Shown: positions 9,776-23,328, numbered from the stretch's first letter. The stretch: 64,000 bases of DNA from Ailanthus altissimus (GCA_946807835.1 OX327705.1:16026501-16090500); one strand, 5' to 3'. The notes: generated by a model from the letters alone, not told the origin. Numbers and translations: made by a program.

Positions 9776-12185
9776 AAATATGCACTAAGGTCATACACAC
9801 TAATAATGGGTCATCTTAGCCCAATTTTTTAATAGGCACATTTATCATTTCCTAGAACAAATAAATTTAAGTTGGCCTAGGACAATCTAAAATCCAAAGT
9901 CAATAATATGTAATATAATTTTATATTAAAATATGAAATTTGTTATTTAAAATTAAAATTTCATTAAATTTTTTAAAAACTAAATACTAATGATTATGAA
10001 AGTTTTTTATATTTATAAAATCCTAATAAATAATTAGGTATTGAGCTAATACTTGACATGTGATATTTTTACATATATTAAAAGTTGTAAATACAAGAGA
10101 AGTATTTTAGCTGATAGAATGATTAAGTAATTTATTATTTAACGTAGCCCTCACAATCTCAATTGTTACAAAATATTAAAATTTTAATTTATTAAATAAT
10201 ATTTAATAAATAAAAATAATATCAATAAATAAAATATAATAAAAAAATTTAGTAGGTCGGCTCAAAATTTCAACCCATTTAACTCACATGGGTTAGCCTA
10301 TAAGCATAACCCAGGAAACCCATGCGCTTGAGCACAGCATAAGCCATGTGGGTCATGCTAGATCTAGTTTTTCTATTATAATGAGTTTTTGTACTTGACT
10401 TGTGACTTTGTTGACCAAGATTTTGCTCTTTTGATTTTTTTTTTCAATATTTCAAGTTGACTATTAGTGTAAGAGCCTCAATTTATGGGTTCGAGTAGGG
10501 TTCGGTCAACCTCCTTAGATAGAGGATAAGTATTTTTCTTAGATTGAAGGTTTTTATGTTCTTGCCTTTCCTTTTGGATGAAGTAGAGCCGCTCTGCCCC
10601 TACAAGCATACTCAAAAGGTTGTTAGCTCTCTTTATAGTGCAAAATACAATATATTTTTGTTAAAATTTCTCAACCTATCATCACAGGGAAAGATACCTC
10701 CTTGCTTTTCTTTTTCACTTATCATGGTTGAAGCAACACGACATAAATCTATTTATGCCCAGGCTAGGCTAACACCAAAGCATGGTGGTCTATTGTTTCA
10801 TGGGTCGTGCCAGTATAACACAACATATTTTACATGCCTACAACTCAAAGTATAATTTCTGTCCCTTTAAGATATTATCTTAGTTTAAACAGACTATTTA
10901 ACAATCTACCCTTCAACATCCAATGGTTTGGGTTTTATAAAATTGCACTCTCAAGTATGAACAATAGAACAACTATTTCTCTCTCTCCCTATTATGATAA
11001 ATATGTGGCCCTTATTTATAAATAGCAAGTACCTTTTTTATTTGTGTTTTGATCCTACATACACCTCTCTAGTCATAATTATCAAATCAAAATTTAAATA
11101 TGATCAATAATTCAAAATGAACTATTACTTTTTCTAAATGAACTAATGCCATGAATAATTGCATTTAGTCATATAATATGAAATGAGACAACTTTTTTCT
11201 TTTTATTTTATTTATAAAAAAAGGTTATGCAAAATAAAAATAATTATAATAAAAGTTGTGTATTTCAAAATACTTCTATTAATATATAATAAAATTTACT
11301 AATTGTGTCGTTAAATAAGACATTAGTTTGGTTTATCGAATTTAAGCCCATCATGCCAATATAATATGACCCAATAACATTATAAGAACTTCATAACAAT
11401 ATCAATTCGGACTGTATTGTAAAAAATAGGTTGGGTCATACCAAAATCGATCTAACCAATTTGATAGTTAGTCTCAACTAGATAGCTACAACTTACCTTG
11501 CATGTTAGATTACGATTGAAAGTTTGTCTTTGTCCAAACTAAAGTAGGTGTAAGAATACATACATACAAATATATATATATAACTTTTTAAAATAGTTTT
11601 ATTTTAATGGATTATTCTTTTTTAGCCACACAAGTAAATTTCTAATCTTTTGTAACCAAAAGATGTAAAATAAGATATTTTTGCTCTTCAACCATATTTT
11701 CTCCAAATTCAAACAACTCACCAAAAAAACTCAAAGCTCTAAAAAAAGTACACTCATTTCACTTTAAAGATCTGATTAAATGGACAGTAAATTCTTAAGC
11801 AAATCAATGTCAAATACTTGGTAAGTTTCTCGAATTAAAGATATATTATATAATAATATTTGAAAATAAAATATTTTTTTGATAGATGTATAAAATATGA
11901 GTATATTGATTAAAAATAAGTGAAAATTATGCAAAATGGTATCAAATAGTGCGAAATGAGTGAAAAAAATTGAAACTAATGCGAAACTAGAAGAAGGCTG
12001 GCGTAATGGAAGAGTGGCATGCCTGATGTGATGGACACACGCAGCGCTCACGTTGTGCAAGGGCATTGCATAAGGAGTGGGCGCTATGCGCATGTCATTT
12101 TCACGCATTATGCGCAGTTTTTCAAAAAAAAAAATTTCTTCATATTAATCACATTTTTTATAATGTTTCTTATGTTATAGATATC
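9776..12185. other. Gene-free AT-rich DNA
   Basis: No recognisable gene is present. The frames at 10544-10855 and 10834-11025 (plus) and 11776-12108 (minus) show no family motif. The last covers a less AT-rich patch at 11990-12115 with repeated GCGCA/TGCGCA words just upstream of the broken Mutator transposase, which may be part of that element's terminal region. Confidence 0.4.
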
Positions 12186-15100
12186 ATGGAGCATGTTTTA
12201 ACTATTGTATGCTTCGGAGAAAGGTGAGAGAGTTCCAGTGATGATGATGATGGATATATTAGATTTTAAAATATTGGTATTTCAGTTCCAAAGAATGTAA
12301 AATATGAAGTATTGTTGAATACTATATGTTGTGTAATTAGAGCTAATAAGGTGCAGTATAAAGTGTTTATGAGAATTTTTGTTCATGCAAAAAGGGTAAA
12401 GTTGAGAACAATTGTAATTGCAATGATGATGATATGCAGTTTTGGTTAGGTTTTAATAAAAAAATTTGATGCCTCTATGTATAACAGTTGATGTTAGAGC
12501 TCTTGTATGTGAAATTAATGTAAAGGCACTTGTTAAGAATAAACACGGATGCCATAATAAATGGTGATAATTCGTGTAAATAAATCGTATTCATGTTATG
12601 TCAATATAGAGTATTAATAAATTTTTATCGTATTCGATTCATTTACGTAAACGAATCAAGCACTCAAACACAGTTTCTATTCGTTTAATATTCGAATTAT
12701 ATGACACGACACAATTAGACACATTTAAATAAATGGATCAAATTCAATTCATTTATACAATTATATATGATTCGATTCGTTTATGATTATAATTGTTAAA
12801 ATGAATAATGACACTAAATTTAATTTGTTTACACGAAATATTCAATTCGTTTAATATAACTAAACACATTTAAGTCATGATTAAAAAAAATTAAAATTAC
12901 ATCAAAATTAAGTATTTAATGCATCTAATAATAAAATTATTCTAAAACACAATTAAAAAAAATTATTGTATAGAATAGTTTAGTGACTAGAAGTAATAAG
13001 TTATAATTAGGATTTTTAATTTTAGATTATATATTTTTTAATTTTTTAATTTAATTCGGGTCTTAAACGAATAAATACAAATTCAATTCTAAACGAATTG
13101 CGAATTAATTCAGTTCATTCAACAATAATGTGTCTTAAACGAATTTGCTAATTGTAGAGCTCAAACACATATTCGACACGATTAATAAATAGATAACACA
13201 AATTTGACCCATTTACTAATCTTGTTAATTTATCTCTACCTATATTTACTTAAAGCATATGAAATTTGTGTTGAATAATTGTGTCGCGATCTATTTTGTC
13301 ACTCATAGCCATAATCACTTTATGTTTATAAGTGGTAGCAACAAAGTGAGTAGTATAACCCCAACAATCAACATAGTCATGTTTCTGAGAACATTACAAA
13401 TGATTATCATTATTCTTCTATTATGTTAAATGAAGACCCAACTTACATGTACTATGATACTCAGACAAATGGAAATGATGATGATAATGAAAATGTTGAT
13501 TATGGAATTGAAGTTGATGGATTGAATGGTATACTTGAAGATAGACTGTGTTATATTTCTAATAGTTCTCTTATTGAGTCACATGATGCATATAATTCAC
13601 AATTAAGAGAAGATACGGTTCAAGCAGAAAATCCTTTTCAATTTATCCTCTGATACCACCATCAAATTTGGTCATATTAAATAAGGTATCGTATGCTAGA
13701 ATTGGGGATGTATTTATAGGAAAGTTGTATGATATTAAAAATGAATTTCATGAGGCTATAAGCATACTAGCACTTAACGGTAATTATAGGCCTATGGAAG
13801 AACATTTTGAGGAAAAATGCAATAATAAGATATGCAATGGAAAGTATGTTCAATGTCAACAGAAGCACAAAAACTCTTTATCGTAAGGAGAATAGATATA
13901 GAGCACATATATGTTTTGGTTTAATTGTGTGACGGTCACTGATAAGCCAAGAGTAAGATTATTGATAAAATTAAAAAAAAAAGTTTGCATCAGTCAGTAG
14001 AATTTATAGACCAAAGGAAATCTAAGCGGACATACATAAAGAAATTGGTATAGAGTTAACATATTCTATTTCTTAGCAAGCTAAGGAGCACACATGCAAG
14101 TTAATACAATGTGCTTTAGAGGATTTGTTTAGATTACTTCCTACGTACTACTATGTGCTGAAATAATAGAACTTGAGTATAGTTACACACTTGAAATTGA
14201 CGACGACAATCATTTTTAAGTGTTTCTTTATAGCGTTGGGACCATGCATCAAAGGTTTTCAACCATCCGTTCAACCTGTGATTGTAGTTGATGAAATATT
14301 TTTAAAAAGTGCCTATCTTGGTACAATGTTTATAGCCATATATAAATATAGAAACAATAAAAAAATTTCATTGGCATAGGGATTGCTGACTCTGAAAACA
14401 ATGCTTCTTGGGCATGATTTATAACCCAATTATGAGGAGTAATTGGAGACTTTCAAGATCTAGTTTTTATATTCGATTGACACATCAGTATTGAGATGGT
14501 CATTTGAGGTGTGTTTCCTAATACTTATCATGACCCGCCTCTAAAGCTGGAATGTCTTTCTAAAGGAGGAGGAGAAGGCTAACCGAGGAATCAAAAAGTT
14601 TAAAGTGGGATGTGGAATGTGATTGGTGATGGATAGTGGTTATGGTTATGAAATCAGTTCTGCATCAAATGTTTTGCATCTATCACTAGAAGAAATATTT
14701 AGTTACAAAGTACAAGATACCAACAGATAAGAAGAAAAAATAGGATTTTTAACTACTTATTTTGTTGCTGTAAAGATATATCGCTTTTTTAACTTTCAAC
14801 AACAAATGAACAAGATGTGAGAATTAGACCTAAGGTAGCTAAATATTTGGAAAAGGACATTGATACGGAGAAATGAGCTCGATTAATGGTTGTATTTAGA
14901 AGATATGACATCATGACCACTACTATTCACAGAGTATTAATGTAGTTGCAAAAGATGCAAGATTTCTTCCTACGACCACTTTAGTTAAATAGATATAGGA
15001 GTTAATGTATAAGTGTTTTTATCGTAAATAGAAGGTAGCAAATGTTATTACATCTTTTTTGATGACTTGGATAAATTATAAAGTGATGAAGCACAATGAT

Positions 15101-15480
15101 AAATCTAGTTGAATGACAGTTTATCTAATGGATAATTCACAATTTATAGTAAAGCACAAAAGTAGAAATGAATAGTGAACATCACAACGAAGACATACAA
15201 TTATTGAAAGTTTGACTTTCGACAACTACTTTTTCCCAATGCTCTTGCCATATGTAGACAACGTGCCTATAATATAAGGGTCTTTGTTCGGCTTAGTACA
15301 TGTTCGAGTGTTTATTTCATCCTATAGCGAGTTAGTCCTTTCGGTTGGCCATCTGTAAAATTGGATGGTTCTAGACAAATTAAAAAATATTGATATCCAA
15401 CCTCCTATAACATGCCAATAAGTAGGGAGGCGAATGATGAAGCAGATTCCATTGCAAAAGGTGAAACCATCGAAAAATAT
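12186..15480 (+). pseudogene. Mutator-like (MULE) transposase, heavily broken
   Basis: Fragments in all three plus-strand frames follow the order of a MuDR-type transposase. Near 12186-12460 is an N-terminal MULE segment (MEHVLTIVCFGE, then VPKNVKYEVLLNT after frame changes). 13423-13886 gives an acidic linker and the FHEAISILAL block before the DNA-binding region. Around 14218-14379 is the catalytic core with GPCIKGFQPSVQPVIVVDEI and FLKSAYLGTMFIA, where the first Asp of the DDE triad is the D of VVDE. 14940-15170 has the ARFLPTTTLV and NDKSS-MTVY region. About 15230-15420 is a SWIM-like HALAICRQRAYN stretch, then VGHLSNWMV and a C-terminal tail. Many stops and frameshifts, plus an insertion at about 12555-13245, make it non-functional. 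A zinc knuckle was not found. Confidence 0.85.
12555..13245. mobile_element. AT-rich insertion inside the MULE remnant, possibly hAT-like
   Basis: Between the N-terminal MULE fragment and the next one there are about 690 bp unrelated to the transposase, dense in AAACGAAT/ATTCGTTT words. The left edge reads GGTGATAATTCGTGTAAAT and the right edge, in reverse complement, TAGGTAGAGATAAATTAACA. This loosely recalls hAT elements with TAGGGGTGGTAATTCGTG-like ends. I could not find a target duplication, so both class and limits are uncertain. Confidence 0.35.
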
Positions 15481-17780
15481 ATAGTCGTCATATACAATAT
15501 GGATATAGCCACTAGAAATGTTGGAACCCTATTGCTTTACATAGCAATTTATGTTTGTTTGTTAATTTTGGTTTATTTTGTTACAATTTCATTTTGTAAA
15601 ACTTAAATTGAAATTATGAACTTTATTGCATATATTTTGATTCTCCACTATTATATGGATAGTTAATTTCACAAGCCATTATTGTTGAATACTTTATTGA
15701 ATGAGATTGGTATAAGGGGTATGCTCAGAAGATCATATTGCGTGTCTGGCTGCTACAGATGCTGATACCTAACCACTGGAGTCTGAATTTGAATGTCACT
15801 GATCATGCCTCCTTTAAAGTGAAACAAACAACACTAATAAATATATTGAGTTGTAAAAAATGTACAAATATCAAACCTTATATATAGAATGTATTGTTGT
15901 GTTGATCTGTGTCTGCAAACATGATGGATGACTAAAAGTACTATATCATAAGTCCCATCTGATGCGAGAACTCTACTTTGTCCTTGTCAATCCTAATCGT
16001 CAACTATGTTTTCAAAACTATCATCTAGTTTCACAGATCATCAATCTTCTTTTTAATAATCTCATAATCAGATGACATAGCTCAAATTATATATAAGTAA
16101 TTATAATTAATCTTCACAACATAAATCAACAAAATTAAATAGTGAAAAAAGAAAAAAGTATTAAATTATGTACGGTGAACATCCATATCATCCCCGAGAT
16201 TAGTGAAAAGGATATTCGACTTCACAATATGATTCAATATAAGATCCCTCCAAAGATTTATAATGGGATTCACAACTTTATTACTATACAAAACTCTTCA
16301 TTCTTCTTATGTTCTCCTCGTACTAACTTCTTATGTACCTCTAAAATCTACACAAAATTAAAGAATTATTGACCATTAACAAAAAAAAAATGTGTGTGTG
16401 TGTGTGTGTGTGTAAACGTGGTTATATGGTGTAAAAATATACTAAATCTTTATCATTTTTAAAGAGAATCTATTTAATATCTATAAACAATAGAGTGCCT
16501 TTGTTATACCAATTCAATAAGTACAAAAACAATCACCATCGAGATTTGTAAACATCAAACCAATCGAAATTACCTCGTAGATCCAAATCTGAGATAATAA
16601 AAAATACTAATTTAATATCAATAAAAGGTAGTTCGAACACTTTCTCTATATTTTAATAGAATACTGAATTTATGAAATTGCTCACTAGAAATGCAAAAGT
16701 AAAATCATATGTGTTATACTTTTTATTCTTGCAACCACCCTTTTTTTTTCTGTCGTTGTGCTTAAGTTGTCATACAATACATGGACCATGTACTTATGTC
16801 CCATGGGTATTGATTGAACTTATCTAAGTTATTCACAAGACTGAGCACAAAATGTTGGATCCCTCTATGATCATCCTATGGCACTAACTCATGATGAAAA
16901 AAAATAAAACAGACATAATTTTACTACATTTGCATCATCTTCTTCACTCAAATCTTTTATACTGAACCAACATTCTAACTTCTTATAATTTTAAGACTTT
17001 CTATCTTTAACATTTTTATCCCATAGCTTATTTCTAAGTTTTCTTTTCAACTCTCTCATTAAGGAAAATTTTTTCATGTTCAACCCTGTAATAAAAATTT
17101 CAAACAAGAGAATCGAATGTGCTTATTATATATCAAAAACTATAATTCTTCCTAATATTTTTTGGTATGAACTTGTTTTAATAATACATCATTCATTAAT
17201 ACTTAAAAATGAGATAAAAAATGATCGAAATGTAGCCGCCTATGATCTAGCAGTTTTTACTAGATTTTGAACTTTCAAATTATTTTTTTACCCATTTTCT
17301 ATAATATTTACCTTTTTATAATATTTATCAATTTTATTAATATTTATTACAAAATAAATTATTAATTAGAAAAAGTAAACAACTTACCTAGTATTTTCTA
17401 TTTTTTGATAATAATATTTACCGTGTGTTGTCAATCTATAATTTGTGTTCGTGAGAATGTGTGTTGATAAGAGTATTTTTACGTGTTTAGGTTCAATATA
17501 AAATTGAGAAGATAAGAAATTTTGAAATAAAAAGAGAGGAAAAATATGCTTTATGAGTCTAATTATAACTCTATTAACTACAAAAGATAAAAAAATATAA
17601 TAAGTGGATAGAAAAAAAATTAATTCATTAAAATAGGGTTATTTTTTGAAAATTTTCCCATATACATGTACATTTACATATAAAAATAACAGGAAGTACC
17701 GTCCACCGTACTGTACATACTGTAAAACTTATTTTTGATTTTGTAATCTTAAAATTCTAAAAAAAAAAAAAAAGAATAGG
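15481..17780. other. Gene-free AT-rich DNA between the MULE remnant and the first gene
   Basis: Nothing with a recognisable protein signature is present. The small frames at 16142-16372 and 17076-17270 lack motifs. Apart from the TG microsatellite, no structured repeat was seen. Confidence 0.5.
16391..16413. repeat. (TG)n microsatellite
   Basis: Eleven and a half TG units follow a run of A. Confidence 0.95.
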
Positions 17781-17944
17781 CATGACCATCACTTTCAGTT
17801 GCTGTCGACTGTCGTCTTGTCTTTTCCAATTTCTTGCTTTTACTTTTGTCTCGTTTTCTCCACGAATAGAGAATATGTACGTACAACAATCACAAACTCA
17901 ACATTATTTATGTACATATTTTTCGCACCATTTCCCATTCCCAT

Positions 17945-18061
17945 TAGGGTTTCGTTTTTCACCTTCTCTTCTTCTCGGAGCTTTTTCTTCCTTCTCTTAT
18001 TTTCCCTCACTCCAGAATTACATATTTCAACAAACCCAGACCATCATTTCTTCATTCTAAG
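17945..18061 (+). other. Probable non-coding first exon (5' UTR) of the RING gene
   Basis: A CT-rich leader (TTCTCTTCTTCTCGG... TCCCTCACTCCAGAATT) ends in TTCTAAG followed by GTACTATT, a good donor site. It precedes the coding exon at 19449 by about 1.4 kb. A further candidate leader exon, free of ATG, is 19077-19147 (acceptor TTGGTCTTCAG, donor CTTCAG/GTCATA). The transcription start is a guess, and RNA data would be needed to choose among leaders. Confidence 0.45.
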
Positions 18062-19448
18062 GTACTATTATCTCTCTTTAATTTCCTTTCTTTTTTTTTT
18101 AGATTTTCTTTAAAATTTTTTTTCCCTATTAGTTTGGTAGAGTTTTTAATTTCATATATAAAGCTTCGTGGGTTGTGTTTGGTTATCCATATGCTTTTTT
18201 TTTTGGTTTTTTGGGGCTTTTGGTATTTACACTTTCATAATTTGTTTGATTGCGTGTAGTTTTACTTGGTTCTGTTCATGTTTGCCTTTTAACGAATAGA
18301 AAAAGAATTAGAGGAATTTTTTAGGTTTATAAGAAACTGTTTATCTAAGTAATTGTTAATTTTGTGTGTGGAAATAAATTTAGGGCCTTTAATGTATTTT
18401 TGGTACTAAATATTTTGTTCTACGAGCTTTTTCTGTTGAAGGGTTGCAGCAGATTATCCACGTTTTAGGTCCTAAGCTCTTTTGCCATAATTAAAGCAGC
18501 ATATTTGTAACTTTGAAAATGTTTTTATTTGAAAAACAAAATTACCCCCTTAAAATTTTAGAGTTTTGCTCTATAATTTTAAGGGGGTCATTTTCCTTTT
18601 TAATGACTTTTACTCTCTGGAATTCTTAGTGCTTGTGGAATTAAATGACATTTGTCTCTAGAATCATGAAATATTTGAACAACTGGAGACAGCTTATAGG
18701 ACTTGAATCTGGTTGAAAAAATTTATTTAACAGAAATCTGCAATTTTTCTGCAGTACAAATGAGGAAAGGTTATAGAGACAATCTACAACATTTAGACAA
18801 TTGCCCAAACGGAGACAATGTGAAAATTTTCAAAATTTATGTAAACTGTGAATTACTATTCAAGATTTTTGGTTTTATTTTATGTTCCCTTAAACATTTA
18901 TAGTATCTAAGTATTATAGAGCTTACATGTTTCCCTCTAAACTCTTTCCACTGTAATTGATATTTATCATTTATCTGGTATTTTAATCTAAATCCTTCAT
19001 TGTCTAGAATTTTTTGCTTATGTTGGACCCCATTCATATGTTGGTTTAATCAGTTGTTTATCATTTTGGTCTTCAGAGGCTCTATTTCTTGGGTGATTTG
19101 CGTGCTATATTGGTGGAAAAAGGCAGTGGAGAAGAGCAGACCTTCAGGTCATAGCATACTAAACTTGCAGGCTGCATCAGTCTGTTTGGACTTTGAACAA
19201 GCGCACCTGTGTATATCTGTGCATGATGATGCTAAATTAATATGCCTACAGTTTCAAATCAATTCCTCAACAAATTTGGTGGCTTGTACATTTTATGGCT
19301 TAAGTTTTAATATTGTGGCTCCAATTTTCAGTGCTATTCATGCCATTAGACTCTACTTGATGCCTGACTTTGACCATGGGAAGCTTCATCCTTGAAACTT
19401 TTGACTAAGATATACACATTTACTGTTGCTAACTAGAAAATAGCTAAG

Positions 19449-22400
19449 ACGGGTCAACTTTGTTGTGTGGCCGCTGGGCCACATGGAGCTAAATCAACCA
19501 CAAGTGGTAGGGATAATTCCACAGATCCTGGTGAACCACGTTGGCAGACAAACACTAGTTTTTCACCACCTCCATTCAGGATATGGGATTGTAGGTTGCA
19601 ATCAGATGGCTTGCAACATGGGTCTCAGGGAGCTCCTGTAACTGGTTCATCATTATCCTCCCACAGTAGAGAAAGCAGAAGCAGGGTGAGCAGTGAAAGG
19701 TACAACAATCATCATCATTCTGTGTCCGACGGAGTGCTCTCTTATTCTGATAGCCCACCTGATACTTTCCATGAACCCCAGTGGACATCACCATTGCCAA
19801 AATTCAATTTAGGCGAGCTTGCTGTATCAAATACGAGAGGTAATGACTAGTCAATTATTTATATGTTGTCAGATGTTTCTCTTGCTGGTTGAATCATGTG
19901 ATATTGAATACATATGTTTTTCCTTTATGTATATATCTAGTGGTTAAGCAGATATATATTTTTGTGAAATTTGTGAACTTTTACTGACTTAACAGACTGT
20001 CAAAGTGATTTGTGCTAGCTGGTTTTTAAAATTAAGTTTACCACTCAAGGCATTGAATTTTTTTGTTGCATTGGTTGGTGGACTAGAAATACTCGTAGCC
20101 ATAGTTATTATTTGATTAAACAGCATTTATGGGTTAAAACTATAGTTACTTTATTTTAGTAAGTTCATATTTCAGTGTCTGGGTAGATGTAGTTTTGATA
20201 TTTTTCTTCCTCGGGCTTTACTCTTTTGCTTTATAGGTCTTTCAATACTCACACCCCATAATTTTTATCAATTTGATCTATTTCTAACTCATGTCGGGGT
20301 GATAACCTGAATCTAACAAGAATTACTTGGTACCGGCAGTCCATACTTGCCATTGATTTTGGGTTGTGTATTCTTTTTTGACCATTTACTCATTTTATTG
20401 AGTTGCTTCACAGAGTTAAGCATATTTAAATTAGGTCTTTTTGCTTAAATTCTTTGAACTTTTGGGCTTGCATGGGAAAGTTGCTAGCAAACAAAAAGGT
20501 GTTGATGGTTTTATCTAATTACTTTCTGGTGGCCAATTTGTAATGAGGATATGGAGTGAGGGGGTGATCTTACTTGGCTTGAATAGTTGCTTTTGGTGTG
20601 AAAGGAAACTATTTCAGATTTTTGTTTTAAGATTTCTGTGATTTTGGGGCTTAGGGAGGCTGCATTAGTAAAATGGTTTTGGTAGATCAGTTGGTTTTCA
20701 TACCACGCTTTTATTTCTTGGTGCAGGTTTAGCAGTTGGACTCTGTAGTTAATTCATTTTTATCAAAGTGCAGCAGTATGAAAAAGTTGGAGAATTCTAG
20801 GAATTGTAAATTTAAATTCCTAGAATATATTTCCCTCAAATTGGTATTGCATGTCTACATTCATGGATTGTCAATTGAGCATCATATGCTTCACGTTTTA
20901 CTTTGGTCTGGTACTAGAAGATGGTGGTCAAATTGTTTAGAGGCTGGTGTTCTGTGGAAGTTTGAAATAAGAGCAAGATGTTGGTGTGGAAAGCTACTAC
21001 TCCATTTTGCTCAATGAGTTGTTTATTGAAGGAACAATAGCCATAAGTTTGAAGCAATTCTTCTTATGTAAATTGAACCACTATGTCTATGGCCTATATT
21101 AGTTTATTGTGTATTCTTTGCGTTCTTTTCATAACATTTTGAAATTGCTCCACTGATCCAACATATAGCTCATCGGATTTGGCTTCTCAAACTTACTGGT
21201 GCTCTGGGTTGTTTCCTTTCAATGTGTAGAAGGAATTATATCAGAAAGTGTATGACCAAAAGAGTCAATTGCAGCCTCATCTATGTTTTGTTGTGAGCGG
21301 AACTCATAGGAAACTGCCATTTGATATGTAGTACAACAGACAGAGGTTACAAGGGTATAAAACACTGCCATTTGCTTATAAAAAATTGGCCTATGAGCAT
21401 AACGGTTTCTCCTGTCACCGAAGACTAGGATAGAGTGTGACGTGGTCACTCCTCAACCTGCTTAGGTGCATGAGTATTAGTTTTCCCGAAAAATTAAGTA
21501 AATAAGAAAAAGAATACTAGTGAACTAGATTTATCTTTTATTTTTGATGGATTTGATTTGGAATCAGTGTAAACTATAGCTTAGTATTCATATCAGAAGT
21601 TATATAGAGCAGAGGTGTTATTGTGACTTCAGTTTTGTTGCAGTAATGCTAACAATTTAAAATTTTGGTCAATATTTCTGGCTAAAAAAAATTGCCTGTG
21701 CAAAGACAAGAAAGAAAAGGAAACTTGGGAAATTTAAATCAAGTTTAGGACATGGAGGCTATTGCGAAAGAATTCAGGCATGTATAAGAATTGAGGTTGA
21801 ATGGGACACCATGACATCAGTGAGCACAGTCATATAGATAAAAGGAAATCATAGAATATAATGCTATGGTCTCTGCAAGTACATGTTGTTATTGGTCTTA
21901 GATGATGCAACAATGAACAAGATTTTTCAAGGTTGCTTTCTGAAATGCAGAATAAGAAATCCATCTCTCTCCTTCATGTGCATTTACATACGCTTGTTTA
22001 TAGAAACTTGCAGCTTTACTCTCTTTGAATTTGCTGACACTTATGGTCTTATGTAGTCTGGCTTGCTTATAATTTGTGCTTCAAATGTGCATCATTTTCA
22101 TAATTTTTCTTCTTGCTTTTGACATTTTGAGACTTTTTTATCATATTTCTCCATATGAATGCTTGCTCTATTGACCCTTTTTGTTCTATTATCAGGATCT
22201 AGGTCCCAGACCTCTTGGTTTCCTCATTCTGCTGAGGTGCATTCTGTTTCAACCATATGGATTTGAATTATTCTGGATAAAAAAAATGTTTATCATAAGC
22301 TTTTTGCTTTTTCTTTCCTTGTGCAGAGGCGAGCTCATAGAATGACTGCAGCATCCCTTGGTCTTGGGTCCCCATCTTCACTTTCTGAGTCCAGCCAATG

Positions 22401-23328
22401 GGAATCAACTAGCAAGCAGCCCTTCTCTTTGCCTAATCGTAACTTTCCAAGCCGACATTCTTACATGTCTAAAGCAGTTTACCCCCTAGTGTTTCTCAAT
22501 CCTGTGTCAGATTGTGAAGCCTTTGGTGATGCTGATGCTGGCAGTGTTGGTAGGTTAACATCTACTGAGGATCATATCTCACCATCTCACTGGCTTGATA
22601 CCAATTTGAGTAATGTCCAGAAGTTCCACAGTGCGCTCACTGAACTCCAAAGATTGGAGACATCACCAGACCCTGGTGCTAGCTCTAGAAGAGAGGGGTT
22701 TAGATGGAGTAGTTCTAGCAGTTATGATTTTGGGTTTGATGGAGAAAGGTTTGACGTAGCCGATCACATTGATGTAGAGAGTCTGAGGTCACCTATTGTT
22801 CCTGCAGCAGGTCAAAAATGTGGAGTTTGTGGCAAATTGTTGTGTCAGAAGTCCCCTTGGAGTTCACATCGTATCATGAGAGGTGGTGATATGCCAACTG
22901 CTGGTGTACTACCCTGCAGCCACGTGTTCCATGCTGAATGTTTGGAGCAAATGACACCAAAGACCCAGATTCATGAGCCTCCTTGCCCCTTGTGCCTGAA
23001 GATTATAGGACCAGTGGAAGAATCTTCCTCAGTTTCTGAACCCTTGCAGATGGCCCTAAGATCCATTCAGCGGAGCCGAGGGATAGTGATATCCGAGTCC
23101 CCAGAAGATCACAGTAACAGTGAAGCCTCAAGTCATATCAAGAACAGATTGAGGAGAGCATCATGGTGGAATGACGGTAGTTCTTCCTTGAAGAATCGTC
23201 TTAAAAGGCATTTCACATTTAAAGCGAGCAAAGACATTTTGAGAACCAAGGTGTTCCATAGGATTGGATCTTCGTCTTCAAGCAGGCAACCAGTTCAACC
23301 AGTTCAACGCCATTTGTCCATTGGGTAG
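19449..23328 (+). CDS. RING-H2 zinc-finger protein, probable E3 ubiquitin ligase, with apparent ACG start
   Basis: Coding exons are 19449-19839, 22196-22236 (41 nt) and 22327-23328. All joins keep phase and use GT-AG sites, giving 477 aa. The protein begins xGQLCCVAAGPHGAKS, where x is encoded by ACG at 19449. The Gly-x-x-Cys-Cys start recalls N-myristoylated and palmitoylated relatives that begin Met-Gly. The middle is Ser-rich and disordered. A RING-H2 finger lies at residues 309-367 (CGVC, then LPCSHVFHAEC, then CPLC; C3H2C3 ligands), followed by a basic Ser/Arg-rich tail. It probably transfers ubiquitin from an E2 to unknown substrates at a membrane. An in-frame stop at 19434-19436 excludes extension upstream, and no in-frame ATG exists in the first exon. 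Start options are a near-cognate ACG in good context (AAGACGG), an ATG in an upstream exon, a null allele or a sequencing error. Confidence 0.75.

Noticed and set aside
10544..10855. 103-aa plus-strand frame.
   Set aside because: No motif is recognised, and it lies in decayed repeat DNA; coding cannot be supported.
17782..18113. Two overlapping plus-strand frames of 92 and 104 aa.
   Set aside because: They are Phe/Ser/Leu-rich translations of the CT-rich leader of the RING gene.
19000..19395. 131-aa plus-strand frame upstream of the RING gene.
   Set aside because: It lies in the leader intron region, has no domain and overlaps a candidate 5' UTR exon; no splice arrangement joins it in frame to the coding exon at 19449.
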